A DNA stretch of 64,000 nt from the NCBI GenBank assembly GCA_037893225.1, contig JAZGUH010000723.1:124001-188000 (forward strand). Direction: 5' to 3'. Under the pieces are notes generated by a model. It ran no database searches. It was not told the DNA's origin and saw nothing but the letters and a program-made list of their open reading frames with translations. The first letter of the stretch is position 1; the number at the start of each line of letters is the position of its first letter. Of the stretch, positions 49,253-59,016 are shown one piece after another. The DNA comes from Hippasteria phrygiana (Eukaryota; Echinodermata; Asteroidea; Valvatida; Goniasteridae). The position numbers were made by a program, and so were the translations under genes.

Positions 49253-49745
49253 AAAGCCGTGTCCGCATTGGACTTTTTTGGTAAAACCTACGGAGACTGT
49301 TGTCAACTTAACGAAATTAAGTCCAATGCGGACAGCTGGTAAACTTGCCAAATTGTCAAGTGTCGATCGTCGGTTGTACCCTCCGCAGCAGTAAGTTTTA
49401 CAGGCCCAAGCGAGTAGCGGAAGAGTTACGTGGTAGGTTTTACGTCGCTGAAAAGTCCAATGCGGACAGCCACGGTAAAGTAAAACCTACATTTTGATCA
49501 CGTGCCGTCTGCAGATTAATGCATGCCGCGCCTCTATGTTGGCATACACAATGAAATGCGTGTAAATTTAGCGCGTTCTACAAAACCACAGAGGACATTC
49601 ACTACATAATAGTTTATTTGGCCAAGGACTTTCAGCAAGCCGTGTAATCCAAGTGCGGACGCACGGAAGAATAACCACAGTGGAATGTTAACAATCACGT
49701 ACGGTAACTTTTGACAATAATTAGTCCAATGCGAACGGGGCTTTT
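49253..49745. mobile_element. MITE with GTCCGCATTGGAC ends, adjoining an exon
   Basis: Left AAAGCCGTGTCCGCATTGGA, right TCCAATGCGAACGGGGCTTT. Inner AAGTCCAATGCGGACAGC occurs twice. It ends 57 bp before the exon at 49803, so the branch-point region lies close to its edge. Confidence 0.8.
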
Positions 49746-49802
49746 GACAGAGGTTTGCAGTTAAACACTGAGTGTCCATAACATTTTTGTCTTCACCCAC
49801 AG

Positions 49803-50071
49803 GCAAACCTCATGGTCAAGATAGCCGGCACATGCTCCAGACCCAGACTTCCCTCTACCAGGAGGAGTTTGAGCACTGTCGCAAGCTCCTACACTTCCCC
49901 GAGGAGGTGGCGCTCATTCTGACCGAGACCGAGCACCGTCTGTTCTGCGAGGTGCCACCGGCCAGCTACGTTAGGCAGGTCACCAACAGCCGCAGCCAGG
50001 GGACAGAGTTTATGCATGGGGAGGAGACGGGAAGCAAGACTGTCAGGGATCTGCTTCTCCGGTTTAGAGAG
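49803..50071 (+). CDS. PLCE1: PLC-epsilon-like gene, exon with start of CDC25 (RasGEF) catalytic domain
   Basis: The acceptor is TCTTCACCCACAG and the donor is GAG|GTGATT, a weaker donor than its neighbours. Phase 1 in completes a Ser codon with the previous exon; phase 0 out. The 89 further residues include EEVALILTETEHRLFCEVPP, which fits the opening helix of RasGEF catalytic domains, where a hydrophobic IA..LT..E..LF..I.P pattern is typical. The exon ends in LLLRFRE, the segment that in this family runs directly into the V(S)(N/D)W motif, here encoded by the next exon. RasGEF domains of PLC-epsilon load GTP on Rap1/Ras at membranes. The intron before it is about 11.0 kb. Miniature transposons lie on both sides (49253-49745 and 50204-50415). 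Confidence 0.82.
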
Positions 50072-50203
50072 GTGATTACAAAATAGGAATGGTTAAGGGT
50101 TTAATTGGTATTTATTTTATTTAAATTACGTGATCATATTTTCTAGGTCATCTGGTACATTTGTTCTTAAGTGCACATGTGAAATGTGTTGGAAACATGG
50201 CGG

Positions 50204-50415
50204 CAGAGTTGTAGTTGCGTCCCTGCAAGTCCTTTCGCAAGTCCAGTCAGAAGTCTTTTCATAAAGCTGGTCACAAGTAACTGGATGAACAAGGACAAAG
50301 GAATGCCTTTGTCAAAGCTCATTTGAATAGCTTGTGATTGGGATTAGGACTGGAGGGCTTGTGATGGACTTGCAGGGACTTGCATGGACTTGTGATGGAC
50401 TCGACTACATCTCTG
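50204..50415. mobile_element. hAT-type MITE with perfect 8-bp target duplication
   Basis: Ends CAGAGTTGTAGTTGCGTCCC and GGACTCGACTACATCTCTG, flanked on both sides by CATGGCGG. The body repeats GGACTTG/CAAGTCC words. It serves as the uninterrupted reference for the element at 61273-62913. Confidence 0.9.
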
Positions 50416-51127
50416 CATGGCGGTTAACAGTGGACATGACTCGATCACAAATTTGTTACTCCCAATGCCTTTCAGATACGAAAATAACCTCTCTCAAAAA
50501 AGAATTATGTACATATATGTGTAGTTTTTACTTTTCCTTCAGTTTGCACATTCACGATTTGGGCAAAGCTCTTTCCATGTGCAGTCACCCTTCAGCTTGT
50601 CCTTATATCCACGTGTTGGCAATTTTCGCGCACCTAAGCTCCACAACGAAATTTTACTCACGTGAAAAATATATTGAGCCTTTGACTATACTTCTATTCT
50701 CCCAGTGTTGCTACCTGCCAGAAAATACACTTCCAACGCAGCCAAGTGTCATCAGTGCACAACGAATCTCATCATCCTCAAACGCACTGCCTCCCTGGTG
50801 CCGAAATCGATGTGGCCTAGCCCATATTCGCGCATAGCGCAAAGGTCATTGCGTCGCATTCTACGAGAGCCGCATGGAATCATATTTAGTTACTAATTAA
50901 TTACTTTACATAAGGAGAAAGGTGGTGCGTGAATATTGCCTAGACACACGCTTATATAGCTAGTGGCACAATATATCAATCATTATTTTATTCTTAAAAA
51001 TTAAATCAGCTAAATTGTACAAGGTGCACAGTTTTCATGGCTTCAGTTAAAAAGTTCCCAAATGTACCACTGTTTTTTGTTTTTTACCAAATTGTTGAAA
51101 ATTGTATGGGTTGGCTCTGTTGCTAAG

Positions 51128-51270
51128 GTGAGTGACTGGGTGACTGAAATCATTGTAACTGAGGGAGAGGAGAACAAGACAAGCCTGCTCATAAGTCTGG
51201 TGCAAGTGGCCAATGCCTGCTGGAACATGGGCAACTTCAATGCTGTGATGGAGATACTAGACGGCCTCAG
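51128..51270 (+). CDS. PLCE1: PLC-epsilon-like gene, CDC25 (RasGEF) core exon
   Basis: The acceptor is GTTGCTAAG and the donor is CTCAG|GTAAAT; phase 0 in, phase 2 out. The 47 codons contain VSDWVTEIIV, then ISLVQVANACWNMGNFNAVM and EILDGL. This is the hallmark RasGEF core: VSNWV, a helix ending I(A)..C...NNFNS, and the hairpin-preceding MAIL.GL. The NMGNF variant of NNFN and the CWN before it fit the PLC-epsilon branch rather than SOS or RasGRP. The next exon supplies the last base of an Arg codon and continues RSMLVRPL, so the frame is confirmed across a 4.7-kb intron. Confidence 0.88.
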
Positions 51271-51491
51271 GTAAATGGAAAGCTCATGAATATTCACGAT
51301 TGGAATAAATGAATATGAATGTTTTGGAAAAAAATGAATATGCAATGGATCAGAATATTCAAAGGATGGTTGGTAGGGTCTGTGGCAGTTTAGCTGAGCC
51401 TGTGATTATCAACAGCTTCATTTCAGAAGATGAATGTCAAGTATGTCATGTTATTCTTTTTAAAGGAAAAGGTTGCTTAAGGGATAATGTA

Positions 51492-51613
51492 TGGCCGTGT
51501 CCCAATTACTTGGCTACGGCTTGAAATTACACACAAGTCTATGTGATGTGGCTGCAGCTGCTGCCATAGACGTGTGTGTAATTTCAAGCCACAGCCAAGT
51601 AATTCGGACACGG
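51492..51613. mobile_element. Foldback element, GGCCGTGTCC ends
   Basis: Left GGCCGTGTCCCAATTACTTG, right CAAGTAATTCGGACACGGCC. Arms about 50 bp with short loop TGTGGCTGCAGCTGC. Confidence 0.82.
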
Positions 51614-52487
51614 CCTATTTTTTCTTCTGAATTGTACAAGACTGTCTTGCTTTGTACGTCCGGGTTTTCCAAAAAAAGGAGGAAGGCAGACGGGTTAGCT
51701 ACGAGAGCTGGGCTAATGGAACGCTCAAATGCCCTCTCTTGTCTATATTACCCAGCATTTCAGTCAGCCATTTTAAATTTCCCGCTGGAGCAGAATCTGT
51801 GGGTAAACAAACTTAGCTACGCATACATGTGATGTAATTCTACCAGTGACTCTGCTCCGCAAGCAGGGTCTGTGGTGGCTGAACCAAGTGAGTCCCAAGT
51901 ATGACATCAGAGCTAATCAAACGGCACACCCGTGTCGACCCGGGGGAAGCTACTCGAAAGGCACCCAAAAAATTATCTTGCTTTGTCGGTTTAGTTAACT
52001 TAGAAATGGGGCATTTTCATGGAATTTGAGGTAGTTTGTTCTAAAGTGCCTTAAAATACCTGTTACAAGTTCCATGTAATTGCCCTTATAGTATCATGTC
52101 TCCTCTGTATGTGTACCCGTTTCACTCGTAGTTTTCTTTGCACTCTGTTTGCTGTGATTAAGTTTTGTAACATTTTCTGCTTTTTGTTCACATCAGAAAT
52201 ACTGTGTGGTGGGTACAGCCCGAGTCATGGATTACCCTTTTTAAGTTGCAGTTTGTTTGCAAGCCGTTTGCTGTGTAACACTTGCTGAATGTAACATTTT
52301 GTCTTTCCATGTTTTGTTCACATCAGAAATGCTGTGTGATGGGTATATCACATAGAGCTATATTAAATTACAAGAGCATCCTTTTATTCACTTAGTTACA
52401 TTTTATGTATGCACATTAAATTGGTGCACTTATCTTGCTCAGCCAAGACCATTGTTAAGATCAACAATTTTGTGGTTTTTTTTACTT

Positions 52488-53191
52488 CTTGAATAGACGA
52501 TAGCCATAGCCGCAATTTTAGAAAAGACCACCTGGCTGGTTGACTTCTATACCACATTCCTGCGCATACTTAATCAGGGTTCATACGGTCCTTGAAAGTC
52601 CTTGAAAGTCCTTGAATTTCACTTTTCATTTTTCAAGGCCTTGAAAGTCCTTGAATTCCGAAAAAGGTCCTTGAAAGTCCTTGAATTTCAAAATGTGCTC
52701 CCCAAAAACATTGTAGGTATGTAACTAGTGGATAATAAATGTATCAACATGTTCTACAAGTAAGTGGTTGAGCTAACAATGTTTTAAATGCCCCAATATG
52801 GTTTTGAAGTAGGCAAATAGTATGATTGTTTAAAAATTGGTTGGTACATTATACTAGAGAAGGTCCTTGAATTCTTCTATTATGGTCCTTGAAAGTCCTT
52901 GAAAAGTCCTTGAATTTGTTTGCTCAGAAAGTGTATGAACCCTGTTAATCCATTCATGTTTCAACTATATTGTTCTTGAATTGGAGTCTAATGAATAGAT
53001 GGAGTTTTTCCAAACAAAGCTTTCATTCAATCGAAAGTGGGTGGGGGGGGGGGGGGGGGGGCCTCCAAGTGTGATAAATAGGACAACTCTATTCAGTGTA
53101 TGGTGCCTGTTGTTTTGTGTTTACGCTGGGCTGAACACCCCGTTCTTGGCATACAAACCCCCATCAATAACGACAGGACACAAGAGTTTAA
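52488..53191. mobile_element. CTCTTGAAT-family TTAA element, copy split by a nested insertion
   Basis: Left TTCTTGAATAGACGATAGCC, right GACACAAGAGTTTAA. Removing 52575-52944 and one TTAAT restores the order seen at 58061-58392. A G20 run lies at 53043-53062. Confidence 0.75.
52575..52944. mobile_element. Nested DNA transposon, CAGGGTTCATAC TIRs, TTAAT duplication
   Basis: Ends CAGGGTTCATACGGTCCTTG and GTGTATGAACCCTG, flanked by TTAAT on both sides. The word GTCCTTGAAA repeats many times near both ends, likely subterminal binding motifs. Superfamily uncertain: the ends look hAT-like but the duplication is 5 bp. Confidence 0.82.
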
Positions 53192-53467
53192 TGCCGTATA
53201 AAATTTCGCATTTTCCATAGGTTCGTGCACAAACATAGCATTAGAACCCTAGTAATTATATATAGCTCTACGGTGTAGCCAAAGTTGATAATTCTGCTTT
53301 ATTAAGTAGGAACACTTGATGAATTTAACATGTGCTTTTCTGTGTGTTTTTTTTTCTGCTTATAAAAAATAATTCTTGTTGCCTCTTAGCTTAGTTTAGC
53401 AGCTATGTGTAGCTCTACCATCATGCATGTTGATACTGTCTGTCCGTAGATATACAAGCCTCTGCAT

Positions 53468-53956
53468 TAAAGGTAGTGTACACGATTGGTAATCCTCCAA
53501 TTTTTGTTTACTGAATTATTCCGAAATACCTTACTAGACTGTAAGTTAATAGTAGTCTCAATCATCCTGTGAAATGATGGCACCAGGTGTGCTGTCGATG
53601 TCAAGAAAAGTGGAAATTTATATCATTTTCCAACGATTTCCAGCTGGAAATCGTTGGAAAACTGCCCTGTAGCCTTTAGTCAAGGGGCGCGTGGCTACCC
53701 AGACGAGTGGCGCGCCCCGGACATGCTGGCATTCGGGGCACGTCACGCATCCAGGTAGCCACGCGCGCCTTGACTAAAGGCTATTATCCGCCTGACGGTT
53801 GAAAATGAGCGCCGTTTTTCTCTCGTTTTTTCGCCATCCAACAACGCAAAACTTTGAACAGGTCAGTGGAACAATATTTCCTGTAAAATACTAACCCCCA
53901 AATCCGCCCTTTTCTGAAAATTGCAACAATGACCAATCATGTACACTGCCTTTAAG
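53468..53956. mobile_element. AGGTAGTRTAC-family MITE, copy i (GC-centre subfamily, complete)
   Basis: TTAA ends; left AGGTAGTGTACACGATTGGT, right CCAATCATGTACACTGCC. The full GC centre runs 53680-53790 with CGCGTGGCTACC and GGTAGCCACGCGCGCC arms. Confidence 0.85.
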
Positions 53957-54070
53957 TCTTCTTTTTCATTTCCCCAGGAGAAACAAATCTACATTACTTC
54001 GTGATCTGCTTGCTCTGTGCGGTTTGAGGCAATTTCAGAATCTAGTTGTTAACTCTAACAGTTTTGTAGT

Positions 54071-54532
54071 TTAACCCTAACATCCTAGGCATTCATTTGG
54101 GTCGAAGACCTGTGTGCTACGAAATACTACTTTATAGTATTCTGTAGCACTGAGTCTCTCTGTCTTTGATGATTGAGTGTATCATGACAGCAGTCAAGAT
54201 ACTTGCAACTACAGAGTACTACTTCTATGTTATACAGTTAAGTTGCTGGGTAAATTATATTTGTGTCAATGAATTGGATGGCTAAGATAAAAAATTGTAT
54301 CATCTCTGAAAACCAGTAGTTCATGCTTTGTTTCCGCCTTAGATGAAAACAGACATTTTGCCTCCAACCCCAGCAACAAACAGTAGTACTACATATTACT
54401 ACCTACTTTATTTGGGGTGAAGTATCAAATACTAAAAATTACTACAAGCGTTGTACACAAATAGGTGAGAGTACTGCATACTACAGTTCTCTACTAGTAG
54501 TATTTTGTAGCTTTATGCGAGGTTGGGGTTAA
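54071..54532. mobile_element. Telomere-like-ended TTAA element, TACTAC body
   Basis: Left TTAACCCTAACATCCTAGGC, right GAGGTTGGGGTTAA. It contains several ACTACTTTATAGTATT and TAGTAGTATTTTGTAG words. Shorter relative at 57570-57718. Confidence 0.72.
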
Positions 54533-54534
54533 TA

Positions 54535-54765
54535 TTGACAAACAAACCACAAGGGAAACTTACTGGGTAATTTGAATGAATTTTCAAAGTGAACAAGAAA
54601 ACTGGCAGGAGTGGGATTTGAACCTTTCACCTCCGGAATACCAAACTGGTGCTCTACCAACTGAGCTATCTTGCCCTATTTTGGCGTTCTCCCAAATTGT
54701 CAGTGAAATTGTTTTGGGGGCACTAGTCAGAAGTTTTGTAATGTGGAATTTAAAATGTGAGACGT
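54535..54765 (-). repeat. tRNA-related repeat, minus strand, with tail
   Basis: On the minus strand: GACTAGTGCCCCC, GGGAGAACGCCAAAATAGGG, GATAGCTCAGTTGGTAGAGC, AAAGGTTCAAATCCCACTCC, then TTTTCTTGTTCACTTTG and TTCCCTTGTGGTTTGTTTG. It shows the order block, tRNA module, tail. Confidence 0.82.
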
Positions 54766-55651
54766 CAATAATACGCTTCGGCATAAGCTATGCTGTCGTT
54801 AAGAAGGGTCTTAAAGAGTTTTTCCCTCGTGAAAGGTGGAAGGTAGAATGTACGATCTACATTTGAGATGCATTTATTTTCTGTACATTGTACATGTATA
54901 GAGCCAGAAAAGTCAATGTGTGGCATTGTGCAAAATGGTGCACAAAAACAGATCATACATTGTACATGAACAAATCATGGAAGGGTCATTGTATGTTGAA
55001 AATGTAAAAGATTTTCCACCGAAATGTCAGTTGTAAGCATTATCAAACTGCAAAGAGAAAAGAGCTTTATACTAAGAATGCTTAACCTTATTTAAACAAT
55101 CATCAATATATACTGCCATAAAATATCAGATGTCTATTCATTTACGTAAAGTTTGCCAGCCTATATCACTTCACAATTGACGCTGTGTGCGCGTTCTTAG
55201 ATAACTTTGCCCGCGTGCAGCTCGCACAAAAGCCTGTAACGGCACACTGCGCACACCGGTGCTCATAAAGTGTTGGCTGTGCATATCACTGTGCATAGCG
55301 GAGTTGTCTTGGATTTGTCAGGACAACTTTTCTCACCGTGTTAACATGCATAAACGCATGTGCCTGCAGTTGAATCTCATTTGTGTTCGACTTGTATTTC
55401 AAGGAACAGTGGTACACAACCGGCTGCTTGCGCTGTTTGGAAGTTTTTGTCTAAGATTTTGAATGTCACATGATATTCACCAGACACTGCGACTGGCTAA
55501 ACCTAATATACATGTACGATAAGTCAGCTGTTCAATGCTGTGGGACTTGGTGTTTCTTACACGAGGGATGCATGGCACCCTCCGCTTATTAAACTGTAAA
55601 GTAATAGACTTCTGATAATATTAGTAATTTGCTTATTTGTCTAAAAAATAG

Positions 55652-55807
55652 AAAACCGATCCAGTAAGCCCCGCCTCTTCACGTACATGTATTGACCAAT
55701 CACAAGCATGCAACACGCCCATAAGTTTTGTTGGACTTTTGTCGGACTCCATAGGCACGGCTGTGATTGGTCGATATGTATAGGGGCGGGCTTAACAGAT
55801 CGGTCTT
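55652..55807. mobile_element. Foldback element with mirrored CCAAT and GC boxes
   Basis: Arms AAAACCGATCCAGTAAGCCC and GGGCTTAACAGATCGGTCTT. Inside, CCCCGCCTC and GACCAATCACA on the left face TGTGATTGGTC and GGGGCGGGC on the right. Confidence 0.72.
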
Positions 55808-56019
55808 TTTTTTAGCTTAGAGGTAACTTAACTCACAATAATAATGCATTTAGTGCTTGTGTTTGACACACACCAAACAAAAAAATAACGAATTAAACAC
55901 ATCCATGCCTAGACTAATTGTGTGCTCACGCCACCCCCCCTTTGTTTTTTACCCACCCGCTCATCTTGGTGTGTCCTTGCGTGGCCTGCCCATCCCAGGA
56001 ACTTTTTCGATTGCTCCAG

Positions 56020-56254
56020 GTCCATGCTGGTCCGGCCGCTGTTCCAGGGCTCGGACGAGGGTGATGTGGAAGCCATGATGGCGCTCTACGAGTCCATCAA
56101 CAGCAACAGCATGGAGTACCGCGACGCAGTGGACCGGGCCATCTGCATACCGGGATGCAAGATCGTCCCGTACTTTGGGGCGTTTCTGCGAGAGCTGCAG
56201 AGCATTTATGACGAGAATTTGCCGGTGGTGGCAGTGCCGGACTCCACAGATAAA
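56020..56254 (+). CDS. PLCE1: PLC-epsilon-like gene, CDC25 (RasGEF) distal exon
   Basis: The acceptor is CGATTGCTCCAG and the donor is AAA|GTAAGG; phase 2 in, phase 0 out, 78 full codons. The translation begins by completing Arg and runs SMLVRPLFQGSDEGDVEAMM, then an alanine/arginine-rich helix, then PGCKIVPYFGAFLRELQSIY and DENLPVVAV. The P-x-(V/I)P-(Y/F)-(F/L)-G-x-(F/Y)-L-x-(D/E)-L segment is the conserved RasGEF element that precedes the (D/E)xxNP loop. Here that loop reads DENLP, with Leu inserted before Pro. This atypical loop and the short ALRxPGxxxxPxFGxFLR pattern are what I recall from PLC-epsilon. GC is about 58%, against an AT-rich surround. Confidence 0.88.
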
Positions 56255-56307
56255 GTAAGGAAGTGCATGTGATGTAAATACTATTCAATTCCCGCAAAAT
56301 AATAAAA

Positions 56308-56576
56308 CAAAGCATGTTTAGTGTCTCAGACCGTTTCCTTTTTAGAGACCATCTCTTTCATTTGTTTTCCTTTTCTTTTTCTTCAAAGGGGAAGAGGGGA
56401 CATGCCTTCCAGATCATCTATTGCATGTTTTAAATCAATTTGGGGGGATAAGCAATCCTTGAAAAATGGAAGCGGCCATCTTGAAAAATAATGCCCGCCA
56501 TGATCTAAAAATAAAAGTTTTTTTTAAAATGGTCTTCTTCCTTTTGGAAAATGACACGATGCTAAACATTTTTTTT
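56308..56576. mobile_element. GCCATCTTG-motif MITE
   Basis: Left AAAGCATGTTTAGTGTCTC, right GATGCTAAACATTTTTTTT. Inner AGCGGCCATCTTGAAAAATA and CCGCCATGATC. Confidence 0.65.
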
Positions 56577-57257
56577 TATCCTGTTGCTAAAGATATATTT
56601 TTAACACAAAATTAATGCCAATGTGTCGTGGAATCCGACTACTTAAGTAGAACATCGTTTGCTCTTTGTCTTGCTAATATCTGGATCTTTGCTTTTAGGT
56701 AAATAGCAAGAAAAATTAGGGTGATGTCATAAATTTTTGAACTTAACACGCTAAATTATTAAGTAAGAGGAATAAGTAACCAGCTTCTACTGAAAAAATG
56801 CCTGTGCATGTCACTTATTTAAAAGTTTCGCTTAGTCTATTTAAAGATGCATGTAATGGTTCTCCAGAGTACTTGTGGCGTCATGTCGGGACAGAAACTC
56901 CAATCCACATACGTGTATGTGACCTGTCACCACGAATTAGGTGACAAGTAGCAAAAGTTTCCGGCCAAGGGAGATTACGGTATTTCCTGCCAAGAATGCA
57001 GTAAGCTTTACCCTATAAATACCCCAAGCCTTACAAACTCCACAACAGCAGGTTGTGTTGAATTTTGATGGGTTCAGGACTGTAGCGCCAATTGGCACCA
57101 TTACTTTACATGGAGCTATGATGCCCCAATTTGTCCAAATAAAGTGCCATAGGTATACTGCACAGTGTTGGATTTTGACAGGTTGAGGACACTTCCTAGT
57201 AAAAAATGCCGAGGGGGTTAGGGATAACTTAATGTAATGTGTGTTGCTGTAGCTTCA

Positions 57258-57563
57258 TTAACCCTAACCCACCTCAATCTCCCAAAATCCTCCTTTTTGG
57301 AGGATTTTGGAGGATTGAGGATGAATGGTATTTTTTTTAAAAGAGGATTTTGGAGGATTGAGGATGAATGGCCTTTTTAAGCGGAGGATTGAGGATAAAT
57401 GGTATTTTTAAGAAAAGAGGATTTTGGAGGATTAAGGATGAATGGTGTTTAAAGCACATGAAGATTTTGGAGGACTGAGGATGAATGCATTTTTGGGGCA
57501 GGGCATTCGGAGGATTTTGGAGGATTGAGGATGGTTCCTAGCAAAAAGGGTCTAGGGGGTTAA
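57258..57563. mobile_element. Telomere-like-ended TTAA element, GGAGGATTTTGGAGGATT body
   Basis: TTAACCCTAACCCACCTCAA at left, TCTAGGGGGTTAA at right. The body is at least six TTTTGGAGGATTGAGGATGA units of varying length. Confidence 0.78.
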
Positions 57564-57569
57564 TTAGGG

Positions 57570-57718
57570 TTAACCCTAACGTCCTAGGCATTCACTTGGG
57601 GTACAGTACACTGTACTACAAAATACTACTCAATTCTCATAGGCCAGTGTAGTAAAAGTACTGCATACTACAGTTTACTCAAGTAGTATTTTGTAGTATT
57701 CGGTGACGTTAGGGTTAA
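57570..57718. mobile_element. Telomere-like-ended TTAA element, TACTAC body (short)
   Basis: TTAACCCTAACGTCCTAGGC at left, GGTGACGTTAGGGTTAA at right. It lies 6 bp from the preceding element. Confidence 0.8.
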
Positions 57719-58060
57719 TACATGTAGGCCCTATTTTTTTTCACATGTCATCATGGACTGCATGGCATAGTGACGCTAATGAAGTGTTTATTCAAGTAAA
57801 CCTGTCAAGCGTGCCAGTGCGCGCACGTGGTTTAACCTGCTCCATAGGATATGTGTACGATACTCTAAAGCAGTCCACACGTGGTGGTTCTCTTTACTTT
57901 GTACGATATCTGGTCACTTGGGTGAAAATGGTGGGTAACCTTTTGAAGTTGTTCTGGTGTTGACGCCTTGTCTTGAGAAAATGAAGCTCAAGGTTTGTCA
58001 CTCGCAAGATATTTCGAGATTGGATTCGGTTTTAAAATTTTGGGATTTAAATATAGGGGT

Positions 58061-58392
58061 TTCAACCTCTTGAATGTGGATGACGGTCATAGCCAGGGTT
58101 TAAAAAAGACCACCTGGCCGGTTGTCATCTATACACGCATTCCTGCGCGTATTCAATCCATTCATGTTTCAACAATACTGTTCTTGAATGGAAGTGCAAT
58201 GAATAGAAAGGAGCTTTTTCAAACAAAGCTTTCATTCACACGAAGGAAGGGTGGGGAGAGGGGGGCCCCAAGTGTGATGAATAGGACCAGTCTATTCATT
58301 GTGGTGCCTATTGTTTGCATTTACGCTTGGCTGCACAGCCGGTTCTTGGCATACCGGCCCCCCATCAACAACAGCCGGACACAAGGGGTTAA
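58061..58392. mobile_element. CTCTTGAAT-family TTAA element, reference copy
   Basis: Left AACCTCTTGAATGTGGATGA, right CGGACACAAGGGGTTAA. Inside are AAAGACCACCTGGCCGGTTG, CATTCCTGCGCGTATTCAAT and TACGCTTGGCTGCACAGCCG. Ends and TTAA suggest a piggyBac-like mobiliser. Confidence 0.78.
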
Positions 58393-59016
58393 CATGTTGA
58401 AATGTTAAAATGCCAACAAAACGACTTTTCAGTGAAAAGGTGTTTTGTTTCTGCTTGTAACTCAGAATGCCAGGGTGCTACTTTTAGCTCATTTTGTGCT
58501 GCCAGGTCACATATTGTCCCTAGGCGGGATTGGAACCTGGGTCAAAGAAACGAAAGGCTAGAAAGTTTCCCCGGCACAAACGTGACCCAGTAACCCGACC
58601 GTCAAGTTGGTTGACAGTGTGTCACCAGCTAAAACAAATTACGCATGTTCCGCTGTACATTTTTAGGACGGTTGCATGTTACACCTTACACACCCAAGGG
58701 GTGTCATTGGAAATGTCAACTTTTAAGACGTGTGTAAGCTTGTTAATTTCCTTTTCCAAATTGATCTTTCCCCAAAAAAGTTGCCTGAAGGTAGTTGAAA
58801 ATTGATACCCACATCACCAAGTAACACTCAAGTCCCAAAGCCAAAAAAGTACAATTTGAGAAGAAGCCGTTTGAAGTGGGCCATTTTTTTAAACTAGAAT
58901 TTCTATTAGAACATAAACTTGTTGACATTTTCTTTATAAAATTCCTTCTCACAATTAAGTTGATTGCACCAGTTGTGCCATTTTAAGTCTTCCATGTACA
59001 TGAAAAAATAAGTGCA

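Larger units (their letters stand above)
38762..49802 (+). other. Intron of the PLC-epsilon-like gene, about 11.0 kb
   Basis: No further exon with matching phase and coding character was seen. Repeats listed separately occupy 39231-39345, 41235-41497, 42283-42727, 43506-43747, 43789-44039, 44650-44765, 45656-46035, 46050-46345, 47515-47938 and 49253-49745. Between them lie A/T-rich stretches in which I see nothing else supportable: 39346-41234, 41498-42282, 44766-45655, 46346-47440 and 47939-49252. At 42124-42170 a 22-bp unit (ATCAACATTGACGCAAATAA core) repeats two and a half times. Confidence 0.7.
51271..56019 (+). other. Intron of the PLC-epsilon-like gene, about 4.7 kb
   Basis: The intron holds a foldback at 51492-51613, a TTAA element with a nested insertion (52488-53191), one AGGTAGTRTAC-family element (53468-53956), a telomere-like-ended element (54071-54532), a minus-strand tRNA-related repeat (54535-54765) and a CCAAT-bearing foldback (55652-55807). 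In 51614-52480 and 54766-55650 I see no gene or clear element. Confidence 0.7.

Noticed and set aside
52575..52944. CRISPR-like array from repeated GTCCTTGAAA words
   Set aside because: The words are short, unevenly spaced and lie within a transposon with TIRs and a target duplication in an animal genome.
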